Notes: a model not told the origin generated them from the sequence alone. Positions 25,709-37,603 are shown, counted from the first letter of the stretch. The stretch: 64,000 nt of DNA from Turritopsis dohrnii (GCA_027922465.2 BQMF02000642.1:124001-188000); one strand, 5' to 3'. Program-made: numbers and translations.

Positions 25709-26507
25709 ACAATACAACAATAACTTATGGTAATAAAAGCAAACAAGCATCAAATTAAAACGCCTAATATGAGTCATTGTTCAAAGCATTCAAGATACCT
25801 GCCATTTTGATCTTCAAGGAAACGAATTCAATATCATGAGAAGTCTACACGATTATAAACAATTAGAAGATTTTTCACATGTGTTCATGTTGCCAAGAAA
25901 CCGTCTTCATTTGACCTTGATGTAAATAAATGCCTAAAGTCTTTTCACCACCCTTAAACACACTGAAATTTGGGAAAACCCCTGAGAACTTGAGATAAAG
26001 CATATAGTAGAGGAGATGCTATTAGACACATTGTGATAAATCTTACCATACTTTGCAATAAAGCGCCTGCTACGCTGAATAACTTATACCACAATTTCTC
26101 CCACACGTAAATCACGTCACGTCGTTAACTGGATTCGTCAAAAAACAGGTTGTGTTGACTTGATAATGGTTGTTGTAAATATTTTGTTCAATCTACATTT
26201 TCAGACGCAACATCAATTGTTTTGGAGGTGGAAACAATCACACATCGCGACATATTTCGCCTAGTAGAGATTTGATTTAACAACGCGCCTATATATCAAT
26301 CAATGTGCTTTTAATAAAGAGCGACTCTACACTTGTCCTTGGTTATGGACAGTTTTGAAGTGCGTTTAGGTACATTTTGGTTACAAATTTTTATTGATAT
26401 TTGTGATCTTGATAACCAATCAAATCTGTTTTTTAAGATACCAAGGGTTTTATGTAAAAAAACTTTGGACCTTCATTCCTCAGGAAAGCCGAAATCCTGA
26501 GCTTTGA

Positions 26508-26615
26508 GGCAAATTTGTTGAATAATCACTGCGAAGGAGTGCATTTCTTTAGAAATATACACACTATTCCAAAATGTTCTTCACCGCAGTGGTTTTATGA
26601 CAATGGAGTCCAGGA
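26508..26615. mobile_element. Degraded copy of the CACTGCGAAGGAGTGCATT hairpin MITE
   Basis: Shares AATCACTGCGAAGGAGTGCA and AGAAATATACACACTAT almost exactly with the copy at 50471-50592. The right arm has CACCGCAGTGGTTTTATGAC. The outermost CCCA(G/T)TGGGC ends have decayed. Confidence 0.7.
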
Positions 26616-26679
26616 AAAAATTAATGAAATTCGTCCTAATCCTCTCAATACAAACAATGTATTAAGGATAACATTTATG

Positions 26680-27478
26680 CTGATGTCAGCAGTTGGAATT
26701 CCTCATTACTACAATACGAACGAGATCTGGAAACGAGCGGCTGACTAATATCAAAATGGCGAAGAAATGACGCAATCAAATAACTGGCTCTTTCTCGTGG
26801 AGATTCCCTTGTAGAAAACTGATGACTCGGTTCATGACCTTTATAACAGTTCATTATCTTTAAGCTTGGTTTCCAATAAAATTATTTTTGTTGCACAACG
26901 GTTGTGCAACCGTTTTTCAGAACTTTTGCACAACAGTCAGTCAACCGTTGTGCAACAAAAATAATTTTATTGGAAACCAAGCTTTATTCTTAGTTATTCA
27001 ACTACCAACTTTCACTTTCTAGTGCGCGAAGGTTTCGTTAACTTATCCTTGTTTCGTTTTCAGCATCTCCAACTTCGAACCCAAACCTCTGTATATATTC
27101 TAACGACGACTACGAAGAAGGTTATCAAAAAAGCCTGAGTTTGATATTTGAGTATTTCTCAGTCATTTCTCTTTACCAAACTTGTACATTTCACCATGGA
27201 AACCATAAAAGTTATTGAAAAAATTGAAATCATTAAAGACGTGCTTGTTTACAGTATTTAGAATTTTAATGGGCTGTTACATGCAGGACTGACGGTTGTA
27301 GTGTAGTGATTTCAGCAGTTGAAATCTCTCATTAAGACCACAAGAAAAGGGTCTGGAAACCAGCAGCTGACAAATATTGAAATAGCAAACCAATGAGTTA
27401 AACAAAATGGTGATTCCCATGCAGAAAACTGCTGACTTTAGTTTTATTACGACTTCTATAACTGTTTATTATCAGATT
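26680..27478. repeat. Diverged direct repeat: 26680-26860 and 27300-27478
   Basis: Both copies run through (T)CAGCAGTTG.AAT..CTCATTA, then TCTGGAAAC.AGC.GCTGAC, then GATTCCC.TG.AGAAAACTG, and end at TATAAC.GTT.ATTATC. Identity is roughly 70-75 percent by eye. It is probably two old copies of one dispersed repeat. The MITE at 26863 lies at the downstream edge of the left copy. Confidence 0.6.
26863..26983. mobile_element. 121-bp MITE with long perfect inverted repeats, TTA target duplication
   Basis: Arms starting AGCTTGGTTTCCAATAAAAT are perfectly inverted for more than 40 bp on each side; flanking TTA at 26860-26862 and 26984-26986. A 3-bp TTA/TAA duplication is the mark of PIF/Harbinger elements. 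With no mismatch between the arms, it is either young or kept by gene conversion. Confidence 0.9.
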
Positions 27479-27573
27479 TTCGTGGGTTAGCATGTTTAAA
27501 TGGTTCAATAAATCGTTTAACAAGTGTAAACAAAACTTTAAGAGCTTAGAACCAGTGCTCACGTACACAATAA

Positions 27574-27839
27574 AGGCCGATTTCCATTCAACGCTTATGC
27601 CCGCGCGGACGTAGAATTTTCCGAGCGGCAAAACAGCTGCAAATGGAAATCAAAAGACACGATTGGCTAAAATTATCAGCGGACGTCGGCGGGCTTGAAA
27701 AAAGTTAAAATTTTTTAACTTTATTTTTGTTCGCTGAGCGGACATATCTATGCTTATGAATTAGCGTATGCGCATGCGTTCTACGTAACTCAGCGTGGAT
27801 TACCTACGTCCGCGCGGATTGCTGAATGGAAATCGGCCT
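27574..27839. mobile_element. 266-bp MITE, TAA target duplication
   Basis: Ends AGGCCGATTTCCATTCA are inverted at 27823-27839, and the arms continue through GCGCGGACGTAG. TAA flanks at 27571-27573 and 27840-27842, as in PIF/Harbinger elements. An internal copy of ATGGAAATC sits near 27643. Confidence 0.9.
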
Positions 27840-29182
27840 TAATACCATTGATTTCGTGAAAAGATCATTTCTTTGTGATTTCACAAATGAAACCTTGACT
27901 CATAGAAAAATAATGTGAACAATAATTGAAGTTGCGATTATGTATCTGTCCATGGTTGAGCTCCAAAATTCGATCGAATGCGAAAAATTCCATAGCGCTA
28001 TTAGCAGTGATGGTAAACTAGTGTAGCTATATTCAAGTGATCGTCGGTTCGTACCTCTTCGCAACATTTGTGTCCAGACTACATTCACATCAACATTAGT
28101 GTTCAGAGATTCAGTTGTAATAAGGTTAGTTAATATTTTCTATTTGACCACCCATACAGTTTCCTTGGAGATAATAGAAGATTTCCAAAAATAAAAACAA
28201 AGGATTAAAGATTTCCTGTCGAACTTCAGCGGCGCTTTTGGAACAATAGCGCTTTTCAATTAAAACTGATGTCATCATTATTAAGGGAAGCTTCTTATCA
28301 TTTGTCTGTCTCAGGACAAACTTAAAAGAGAAGGTTTTTTTAACTCCATCTTAGATGTTTTTGTAGAAGGCTCCTTCCAATCTGTCGGTTCGTTTAAGGG
28401 GTTATATGCCTTTTGGCGGTGGAGGAAATTTTGTTAATTGTTCAAAGCAGTCAGCAACGGAAACTCGTGAAAGGTATAATATGTATAATGACGATGTTTT
28501 GGTTTTGAAAATTCCAAAACAACGCTTTTTTTGATAACCAACAGTTTAAATTTCATACACGCAGCGTGATGATTAACGAAATGCATTATGGGAAGGCTGT
28601 TAATCCTTTCCGTTTCTTTAACTTTCCATTTAGCGTTTAGAAGTTTGCACAACTTCTTCATAAAGGTGATTTTTGAACATTTTCCTTTCAACTGTTCACC
28701 CTAATACATATCTGAGGAAGTATTGGTACTCGAGAATATTGAAGTTATGCTTTTCAACAATCTAATGATCATAACCTGAACACCATACTAGACGGGATAT
28801 GACGGATAGGAAAAAGTAGTAATAGTTTAAATAGTATACTATTAACAGTAAATATATTACATCATTTTCGCTAAATATAACTTTAGCAATACTGTACAAT
28901 CCTTCTCTGAAAAATATTTTTTAGAAAGTATGCGATGGGAAAAATTTTCGGAAAAAGATCAGCAACCACGATTAAGCAAAACTCACAATAAATGTGACCA
29001 TGATATAATTCAGGTTTAGCTTGATCTGTAGTCAATAGTTAAGATGATTTCAAAATCCATTGGTAATGACATTTCGTTCAGGACATCTTCATTAGTTCCC
29101 AATACATTAAACATCTCATTTGGTCATCATGTCCGAAAATCATTTGCGTCATCGTTTTGATGAATGAAAAATTACGTGTTCG

Positions 29183-30710
29183 TTAATGCTGTTTCTTACA
29201 CTTTTCGAGAAACAGATCAGCTTGTTGTATGGTTATATCGAAAGACTCCAGTTTTTTTCGACAGTGTTCTGCTCGTAAAAGAGCATCTTTATGTCGTTGT
29301 TGCGACTTTTTCAACAGACAGGTATTTATTGGAATTGATACATCTGACGAAACCTAAACAAAATAATGTCATCTATACTCAAGGAAACCAAAATCACTTT
29401 TGATGAATTCAGAAGATCTCATAATGATCTCATATGAAGTATCAAATGTGTGGTTTCATTACCTCGGATTGAGTCTCCAACAAAGATTTGGATCGTCGCT
29501 TGGGGAGTTCGGCCATTCTAAGTGTTAAGCCAGTTTCATTAATTTTACAGTCTTTTACTGTCATCAATTCGTCGGTTGATTTTTGAGAAGCGGTAAAAGT
29601 GTTTTTCTGAACGTCATCTACCGTCACGTCATCTGCCGTCAATCTACGCATGTCGGTGGGACTGCAACTTTTTGAGCGTTGAAATTTGGGAGTTTTTTTC
29701 GTTATGTTTAGAGCTTTTTGTTTGATTTTATTTCGTCGTAGTTCGTCCATTTCACGACCAACTTGTCCAGTACCAGCAATTTGCTGAAAATATAAATACA
29801 ATATTTTGAATTATGGAGATGCCGAATGAGGAATACTTTCATTGGCAAAAGAGTTATAGAGTTAGAGTTATGGAGTTAGAGTTATGGAGTTAGAGTTATG
29901 GAGTTATTTACTTCAGAGATTTACCATTTGACATGTTGTTGAATGAATCTTCAAAGTACCTCAACAGAATGACACAATATAAATCATATATTACTAGCTT
30001 ACCTTGGCAAGTACTGCACTGTACAAACGTATATTATGAGCATAGATTTCTTTGTATGCTGGAGAAGAAGTGATGTCGATCTGTTTTCGTTTGATGTTGG
30101 GACTAAAAAGATACGACGGGCAAGACCTGCAAAATCTCGACTCCCCATCTTCTATTTCCTCTTTTTCTATATCACCTCTCACATCGTCAGAAGTATACGA
30201 CTTCTGTTTTTTCTCCGACCGACTGTTTGTGGTTGTTAACGTCATTGTCGATTTGGAAATGTCTCTATTACTATGTGAAATATTTTTTCTCGAAAGTTTT
30301 GGTGAATGCAGCAAATCAATACTTGAATGGCTTCGTACATTATCAATAAAAGATCTAGAATGCAATTTGTCTTTATTTTCTTTGGTAACTTTATCGTTGT
30401 CACTTTTTAGTGTTGTGTTTCTTTTTTTCAACTTCAGTGAATCTTGCTCGAATCGATCATTTGTTTCTTCGTCAGTGTCGCTAAAATATCGTGTATCTTC
30501 TTCACTGAAATGGCTAGAAAACGACGACAACGACGTGCTAAAATCAGAACTCTCACTTTCTGTATCACTAAAACTGTCAGATGATGTCGTTGAGGTCGAC
30601 GGAGATCGTGTAGTCAAATTTTGTTCTTTCTTATCCTTCAGTTCATTTATATGTATTGCAATGTTTGTTGTCTTAGAGACAGCAATGTAACCGGTTGTTA
30701 CTTTCACCAT
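29183..30710 (-). CDS. Uncharacterised protein, paralog B of a convergent pair (complete, 3 exons)
   Basis: Exons 30003-30710, 29463-29783 and 29183-29353 on the minus strand (1200 nt, 399 aa), phase-0 GT-AG introns at the same places as paralog A (19905-21339). Order: MVKVTTGYIAV start; a Ser/Asp/Glu-rich low-complexity region (about 35-90) absent from A; a lysine/serine-rich stretch; the conserved core IKRKQIDITSSPAYKEIYAHN through QVGREMDELRRNKIKQKALN; SRS-like motifs (FQRSKS, KRRSKS); and a last exon with ALLRAEHCRKKLESFD followed by an amphipathic helix. The last exon is 171 nt, exactly as in A. The AACAAGGA word just before the ATG also occurs before the ATG of A. No enzyme motif, membrane segment or signal peptide. 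Opposite-strand frames over exon 1 are open because of serine codon bias and are not genes. Function unknown. Confidence 0.86.
29853..29912. repeat. 18-bp tandem repeat in paralog B intron 1
   Basis: GAGTTA(T)GGAGTTAGAGTTATG-type units repeat about three times with small changes, between exons 1 and 2 of paralog B. Confidence 0.85.
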
Positions 30711-30719
30711 AGTGTTCTC

Positions 30720-32755
30720 CTTGTTAAATCCAAAACTATATCATGCAATCACACTCTATAGCAGTCAAACTTGAAATGAAGAAAAATTTCTTTTAGGATT
30801 GTATTTAAGTCGAAACAAATACTCATGTACCAGGACATAAGTAATTAAGAAATCATAATTAGTGTTGCTCTAATTGAATAACATTTGACAATATTAACAA
30901 ATTAATGTGATCTTATATCTCCGCAAGAAATTCTGATGAAAGCGAGTGACAGTATTTGAATACGTTACGACATCAGGCAGTCATAACAAATGTTTTGTGA
31001 GAGCTTTATCTTCCTTCAATGTTTCCCTTTAGCAATTTATGATAGTTGAATAACTAGAAAGTTTTCTGTTTTGAATTTGGCTAGTGTTATCTGCTTGCGT
31101 GGTAGGGAAAAACCTCACGATAAGAGATATGTTATTGCATTGCATAATTAGTGTAATCAACTGGTAATCAAATGTTATCTAAACAATATGACTCATGTAT
31201 TTTGAAATCAATTTTTGAAGTAAATCCATTTTTTGCTTTCGGCTGCATAAAATTGAGTAAATATTATAGTTTTCATATGGAAGATTTGGCCATGAACGCC
31301 AATGGTCAAACTTCCTGGATTACTTTCTATTGCTAAATGAAATCATATTTGTAGACTTACGGATATTCAAATAATGACAGAAGGAAGGTATAAGATATTT
31401 TAGGAATGATTCAGTACGCTAAAGGCGGGCAAATATCACTTCTAAATCAATTTAAAGGAATGCCAAGTGTCACACTAGACTTCTGTTTAATGAAATGTTA
31501 GCAACATCCTGCAATTTAGCGATACAGAACACATTGTTGTACAATGTTAAATATTAGTTTTGATCTTTCATGCATTAAAAAGGTGGTGAGAAGAAAGCCT
31601 CTGAATTTTCAATGTTTTTTCATGTCTTTGTAATTTTGTGGAAGGTATGTTGCCCAAAAAAATTTTCGAGTCTAACTCTTTTTTCCACCACATATCGATT
31701 TTGTACAAACGGTTGTATATTTCTCTGTATTTTCTCTGTATTTCAAAGAAACTTAATCTAATAACATTCTCAATTTTGTCAATCATTCAAGCAGTCTTCA
31801 TTACAAAATACTGAAAAACCTTGAAGAAAAGAAAACCTATTTCATCATCGGACTTGAGTTCATATAAGCAGTATAGCATATAACATTGTTCATGAGTCAT
31901 ACTTTTAAAATACACAACAATAAAGAAAGCTGTTTAAACTGTAGACATTGTTTACTATTGTATCAATTTCGTTCCCAATACTTCCTTGCCTATTTGACAT
32001 CTTAGATTCATCGGAAACCTGAGTATGACACATTTTCTGTCGACGGATAAGGTACTGATAACATGAGCCAAATTAAATTACTTTTTTTAGCTATTTGTTA
32101 TGAAATATTACCAAATTAGCGATCAACATGCCACACTGAATTGTTTACGTTTTCTCCTTTTTTATCAGAACAAGGATGAGAGATATTATCGCTAAATATT
32201 TCCTTCTTCATTTTAAACTATGAATCTGTATACAATTGTTACTGTTTTGTATTTTGCTACGTCATCAATAATGATTAAGTAGCGATGTGTTGCTGCGACT
32301 AAGTTACATCAGATACATAATACCACTTTACCACTGCATAATACCACTTTTCTTTTGAATGAATTATGAAAGCGACTGTATGGTCGTCACCAAGAAAGTG
32401 ATGGACCCATTTTGTTGTGTGGTATCAGTCGGGGAAATGTTAAAAACTGGTATTGATGTATATGTTTGAACAATGTTTAAAAGGAAATATATTAAATAGT
32501 AGTTACAGTAAGACACAAAGCCGTGCAGATTTGGTTGACGTTGAAATCAAATTTCTCCATGTACCTTGTTTTGTCCAGCAGTGTAGTGTTTGTTCAATTA
32601 AGATAGTGTTTATTTAAAAAAGAAACCTAAAAGTTTGTTTCAGAATATTATTTTCTTATTTTTTGAAAATAACAACAAGAGGCTTGAGACATTTGTGTAG
32701 AAGTGTTTCAACATGACATCATATGAAGATCGAAAAGCTTCTGTTGAATATTTGT
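30720..32755. other. Intergenic stretch upstream of paralog B, no recognised gene
   Basis: About 2 kb AT-rich DNA holding the 5' flank and presumably the promoter of paralog B. No TATA box or array can be assigned with confidence, and frames are short. Confidence 0.45.
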
Positions 32756-32761
32756 TGAATC

Positions 32762-32880
32762 ACAGTGCACAAAATTGTCAAAAAGTCACCGCGACAAAGT
32801 GTATTTCCATTTAAATGTTGTGTAGATTTGTTAGCATTAGTATAAGTGTACTCCTCCGCAGTGATTTTGAAATTTTTTTC
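32762..32880. mobile_element. Degraded hairpin MITE of the CCCAGTG family
   Basis: CAGTGCACAAAATTGTCAAAAAGTCACCGCGACAAAG on the left is matched in inverse by CTCCGCAGTGATTTTG on the right. It is related to the copies at 14098 and 50471, but longer in the middle and with decayed ends. Confidence 0.6.
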
Positions 32881-32935
32881 CAGAAATAGATGAGAGAAGA
32901 GTTTAAAGAAAGGAAAACACCGATTTGAAACGGTG

Positions 32936-33212
32936 CCGTAGTATTGTATAGTTATCACTCTCGGTATTCATGCGAGAAGTCTCGGTTCAAATCCCTCGGC
33001 GGCGATTCATCATGCGCGAGTGAATGTAGCTTCGGGGCGACCAATGCCATTTGAGAGAAATAGGGTAGATAATACATCGGATGTTGCAGGAGGTCATCCA
33101 GGAGAGCACGAACGAGCGTCAAATACTTCGGTCCCTGCAACCTAATCTACATGCAAAAGCGAGTGAGCGTGGCCAGTCACGTTAAACATTACCTAAATAA
33201 ATAACTAAAAAG
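32936..33212 (+). mobile_element. tRNA-derived SINE
   Basis: The 5' part resembles a tRNA of the Asp/Glu type: TAGTATTGTATAGTTATCAC (A-box-like), an anticodon-arm-like TCTCG...CGAGA, and a perfect B box GGTTCAAATCC. The D and anticodon arms are damaged, so it is not a working tRNA. It is followed by about 190 bp of unrelated body and an AT-rich tail (AAATAAATAACTAAA). This order of head, body and tail is that of a tRNA SINE. Confidence 0.78.
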
Positions 33213-33595
33213 TAAGATTCCATGAGGACCACTGCCTAATGACCTCTCCTCTTCGATGCCATGTTCTCATAACTCTATGATATAAATAAATTGTAATGAT
33301 TTTAGTATCTGATTCAATCCCTGGTTAGAAGGAACCATTATTTGTTCCAAAAGACAACCGGAAACTCTCAATTTAAGTTTGAGTAGTCTTTTCAGATGAT
33401 TATGTTTACCAAGAAAATATTTTGATAGTTTCTGGAGGAGTTGACAAAGCTGTTGTTTACCCGTGCTAAGCTAAAAGCACGTGTTTTTGACATTCTAATG
33501 ATTGACCATATCATTATTTTAGCATATCTTTTAACATAAGATAAATGTTAACAACAAAATAACGATAAACGACCTCGCAACCTCACGTTTCGTAA

Positions 33596-33655
33596 AGAAA
33601 AATACGCGTGTGATAAAGAAAAACACGCGTGTGATAAAGAAAAACAATTTGTGTA
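33596..33655. repeat. 21-bp tandem repeat, about 2.5 copies
   Basis: Units of (A/T)AAAGAAAAA(T/C)ACGCGTGTGAT run head to tail. Confidence 0.8.
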
Positions 33656-34019
33656 ATTCGTGATTTTCAAAATGATTTAAACAAGAATTGAGACTGTTTG
33701 CTTTTATACTTGAAGGCTTTAATATCGAGTTCCCAGACTTCTACCGAAACCATTATAACCGTTTGGTTGTGCCAGGGACGCATGGTTGTGCTTTCCACAA
33801 ATTTAAAAAAAGAAAAGATTTAGCATTTTATCGGAAGAAGCATTTTCTTTCAATAATTCAATTTAAGCTTGTTTAGGATTTATACCATTTGAGACAAATT
33901 ATAACAGATCATTCCAAATAAATTATAACAGATTATTATATTGATTTTCAGGAGGACACTCTCCTGTAGGTTTCTCTATTTATAGTGGTCTCTCCTCTAT
34001 TTGATGATCTTTTCATTGT

Positions 34020-34041
34020 GTCCTCTCTCTCTCTCTCTCTG
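34020..34041. repeat. (CT)n microsatellite
   Basis: An uninterrupted CTCTCTCT run of about 22 bp. Confidence 0.9.
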
Positions 34042-34372
34042 TTTATGATAGGCGGTTAACCTGCAAGTCATCATGGAGATAAAAACACACCTCCATAAAG
34101 TCACACAGAACTCACAGATGATAACTGTATTGTGTAAAAGGAGCTGCAAGTCAATACGATACATGAATTTGCTATACAAGTCAGAAGTATTGACATTCAA
34201 ATACTATCGACCTTATTGTCCTACCTGTTAAGCGTGTATATGTATTTGGAATATTTCATTTGTGTTTCCCATTTTCATTGAATGCCGGATTCTGGCACAT
34301 CATATGGCGCAATAAATTTTGCAACTCTTCTAATTACTGAAAATGTGGAAGTTATTAATTTATTGTTTTCCG

Positions 34373-34485
34373 TTCCATGTACGTCAAGCGTTCCATGTAC
34401 GTCAAGCGTTCCATGTACGTCAAGTGTTCCATGTACGTTAAGTGTTCCATGTACGTCAAGCGTTCCATGTACGTCAAGCGTTCTG
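34373..34485. repeat. 18-bp minisatellite, six copies plus a partial one
   Basis: Unit TTCCATGTACGTCAAGCG with C/T changes in some copies. Because 18 is divisible by three, several frames on both strands stay open (for example a repeated V-P-C-T-S-S peptide), but none has gene context. Confidence 0.93.
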
Positions 34486-35634
34486 TGCTTAGTCCATTGA
34501 AATTGTCCTGTATCATTGAAATAATAAATGCTCAAAAGATTGGTAAGAACAATTTCGTTACAGGAAAAGAGTTCTAAAGAACTGGCAATATAACTTTTGA
34601 TTGATGAAATAACATACAGATGAAAGAAAAACGATAGGATTAATTTTCGCGAATAGACACAATTTCGCGTGGATTAATTTTCGCGGTCAGTAAGATTATG
34701 ACTGAAAAAAAATTAGATTTTATAACGCATTATCACTAAATAGGTCTAAGTTTAGCAGTTCTTTTAAACCCAGACGAATAGTGTCAGCAGACTGCGATCC
34801 TTGCTGCACGTCATCCATTGTTGATTATTTCCTTACCATCAAGAGAAGTGATGTAATTATATAAATCAATAATCCATCCGTGAAGTGGATTTGAGAGTTG
34901 ACAAACTTAAATTGACATCTACTTCTTCATTAGCCTTTCCCCTATCCAATTGCTGGGAAATTTGGTGGGAATACCTCTTAGCTCCATACTTAGCGACAAT
35001 TTGAAAACGGAGTATGAGCAGAAAGAAAGGAGAATTACCCTAAGAATGTCATAGCAACCAACAAAAGACGGCGCGTAAATTCATGGACATTTTGTAATTT
35101 TTGATCCAATGAATGAACTAAAAAACAGAAAGACGTAAAGCAGGAAAGAAACCAAATGGATTTATTTTCGTGAACGGTCTAAACGATGACTATATCGAAT
35201 TTGTTTGATATTGATGCCTTCACGACTTGTTGAAATGCACTGAAGTTGATGACTAGTTGAGGAGGTATAAAATTGATGCTGAAATACACCAGTGATAAAG
35301 AGTGATATAAAATTCAATTCAATACCATCATCGAAGTTAGAGACTTTCATTGACAATGACTCTTAAAACAAAGTTTTTTGCCCGTTCGAAAAACATGGCT
35401 TAAATGAGCTTAAATGATGGGAAGAACGTTTAAACATGATTTATTTGTTAGATCAAACAAAAGGTACTTCTTAACGGAAATCTTCCTGAAATAGGGCAAA
35501 AACAAAGTGGGCTATGCGATGTTGTTCTTTCCCCACTTTTTCATTCGCACGCGCTCTTGGCGGCACACTTTGGCTACCATTTTGAATTCGAATCGGCGGG
35601 GTACGTCGGTGTTATTGTTTCCTCTAAAACAATC

Positions 35635-36864
35635 ATGGCGGACGACAGAGATTGCGATGTTTCTTCCAATGGCGAAGTTTTTGACGATGTCGATACTGAT
35701 CCCAGTACTATATTGCAAAATGTTGAACAAGCATGCACTAAAGTGATGATACCTACAATGTGTGAATCCACTTTGCAGAAAAATGACATAGTTGAAGAAA
35801 GGACCGGCGCAGCTGACGTAATTTTTGACAACATGAAGGATGCCGAGTCGCCTTCTGACGAAGAGACCCACGTCAAAGAAACTATAAAACCAGAGCCATC
35901 AGACGTATCACCGAAGCGAAGGCTAAGTTCGAACAACACATCAAGAACTGTAAAATGGACTTTGGAAACCATGTGTACTGCTATGGATTCAGTTCTTACT
36001 GGAGAACTAACCACAACAAATGCTGCAAGAAGGTTTGGAATTCCTCGCACAACCCTTCTTGATAGACTTTCTATGAAGATAAAGAAGCAGCACCTAGATA
36101 CCCCTGGATCATTTCCTTTAAGTCCAGAAGGTGATGAAAGAATTGTTGAATTTGTTAGAGAAAATGCTAATTTAGATAGACCTACTTTATTGAAAGCAAT
36201 TTTGTCAATGGCAGAAGAAATTGCCAGAGAGCAAGGAAGGCCATTTGAAAATGCACTGGCTTCAAGAAAATGGCTGAAGCTTTTTGTGAGCAAACACAAT
36301 GAACTAGACATTTTTCAGTATGCTCGTGGGAGGGGTTCTGTTAGTTCGCACCATGGTCAGCGTTCTCCTGTAACTATAATGCCTGTACGAAGTGGTTCGA
36401 CATCCGATGTTGTACAAACACACATTATTCAAATTCAGCCTTCTGTGGAAAATGGGCAATCACCACTACATGAAAGTGACACACATCATACTGAGGGTTC
36501 AACAGAACAAGAGATGGAGACACAAGTCTATGATGCTTTTGAATCATCCCTCGCCAAGCAAGGTGTTGCTGCAGTTGAACGAAAACTGACGAGTGAACAG
36601 CGATCTTATTTTACTTACCGATTTTGTAATAATGCCTTGGAAAGAGGCTATGATTTATGGAAATTATGCAAATCAAAAATTGATGGTGCTGACACTGAAA
36701 ATTTTGAATCTGTTTTATCTACACAAGCATTAGTTGGAATAGAACAGGCTTTATCGGTGGAACATTTAAAATATTTCCGATTCCGATATGAAAATCCAGC
36801 ACTTGAAGAAGGCTACAAGCTCTGGTCTGTACTGAAAGAAAAATCATTGATGCAACAACAATAA
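35635..36864 (+). CDS. Intronless HTH protein: pipsqueak/CENP-B-type DNA-binding region plus duplicated C-terminal module
   Basis: The frame opens at 35557, but the ATG at 35635 (MADDRD, good AATCATGG context) is preferred, giving 409 aa. Residues 1-105 are acidic and disordered. Residues about 107-148 match an HTH_psq domain (KWTLETMCTAMDSV...NAARRFGIPRTTLLDRL). Residues about 160-228 fit a CENP-B-type second HTH (SPEGDERIVEFV...ASRKWLKLFVSKHNEL). Pogo/Tigger transposases have this pair at their N-terminus, but the DDE catalytic domain is absent. After a linker, two copies of an about 45-residue module follow (about 302-346 and 357-402), sharing F-E-S-x-L, E-(R/Q)-x-L-(S/T)-x-E, YF-x-x-R-(F/Y)-x-N-x-A-L-E-x-G-Y-x-L-W. 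Likely a nuclear DNA-binding protein derived from a transposase; that origin is inference. No inverted repeats flank it, so it looks domesticated rather than mobile. Confidence 0.88.
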   Translation: MADDRDCDVSSNGEVFDDVDTDPSTILQNVEQACTKVMIPTMCESTLQKNDIVEERTGAADVIFDNMKDAESPSDEETHVKETIKPEPSDVSPKRRLSSNNTSRTVKWTLETMCTAMDSVLTGELTTTNAARRFGIPRTTLLDRLSMKIKKQHLDTPGSFPLSPEGDERIVEFVRENANLDRPTLLKAILSMAEEIAREQGRPFENALASRKWLKLFVSKHNELDIFQYARGRGSVSSHHGQRSPVTIMPVRSGSTSDVVQTHIIQIQPSVENGQSPLHESDTHHTEGSTEQEMETQVYDAFESSLAKQGVAAVERKLTSEQRSYFTYRFCNNALERGYDLWKLCKSKIDGADTENFESVLSTQALVGIEQALSVEHLKYFRFRYENPALEEGYKLWSVLKEKSLMQQQ

Positions 36865-37113
36865 GGAATAAGCAAAGTTGACAAAGTTGTTTTTTGATGC
36901 AAAAGAATGGAACGAAGAAAGATTTTTCAACCATTTGACTCCCTTGATTTCTTTGATGTGAACACATAACATGTACAGTTTTACGTAAAAGTCTTCCAAG
37001 TATACCACTTGATTTCAATTGATTATTTTTTATGAAACCGAGATGGATGAAAGAATTCAGAGAATTCCATTGATCCATTTTTCCATTTAAATTCTGTTGT
37101 CTTAAAGATACTT

Positions 37114-37119
37114 AATAAA
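37114..37119 (+). promoter_or_regulatory. Poly(A) signal of the HTH gene
   Basis: AATAAA about 250 nt after the stop codon, followed by a T-rich, TTG-containing stretch. Confidence 0.6.
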
Positions 37120-37603
37120 GCTCTTTGATTTGACTTGATCAAACTTATATGATGCTGTTTGTTGATGAGTTCTGTTTCATTTGATTGTGTATATATGTAT
37201 GAGATATAAAAGTGACACCTGAAGCTAACACCAGTTCAAACAGTTTGAATTCTGATGAGACCTTATGCGGTGTGATTTCTTAAATAGTCTTTCCAATAGG
37301 TTCGTTAATGGAATGTCCTTATTGGAAGTATACGAAAACAATGTATAGTAGTTGTATATATGATTTTGTAGATATTTTCTCAATACCCCCCTATTGAGAG
37401 CAACAGTTTTAGATATGCTTGAATGTCTTGGAAAGGTAGTAGATGTATATTATATATAATACAAGTGAAAAAATATATTGTTCAACTTCATTGAGTAAAA
37501 AAATGTCCACTACATCTACTGCATCTTCACGTTGATAGTTTTAATTAGTTTTAATTATTTTTTGTTTACCAGGGTAAAATGAAATTGAGACGTTTTTATA
37601 AAG

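Noticed and set aside
26515..26748. 77-codon ORF
   Set aside because: Its first half is hairpin-MITE sequence shared with 50471-50592, and its second half is the direct repeat also found at 27300.
30052..30690. 212-codon plus-strand ORF over exon 1 of paralog B
   Set aside because: It is the complement of a Ser/Lys-rich coding exon. The minus frame is conserved with paralog A, so this is a shadow.
32936..33010. Possible functional tRNA gene with good B box
   Set aside because: The D and anticodon arms do not fold properly, and the unit continues into a body and tail as a SINE does.
34275..34577. ORFs with repeated peptides on both strands at the 18-bp minisatellite
   Set aside because: An 18-bp period keeps frames open automatically. 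No conserved flanking protein.
35574..36311. 245-codon minus-strand ORF over the HTH gene
   Set aside because: It lies antisense to a frame with clear HTH motifs and duplicated modules; it has no motif of its own.
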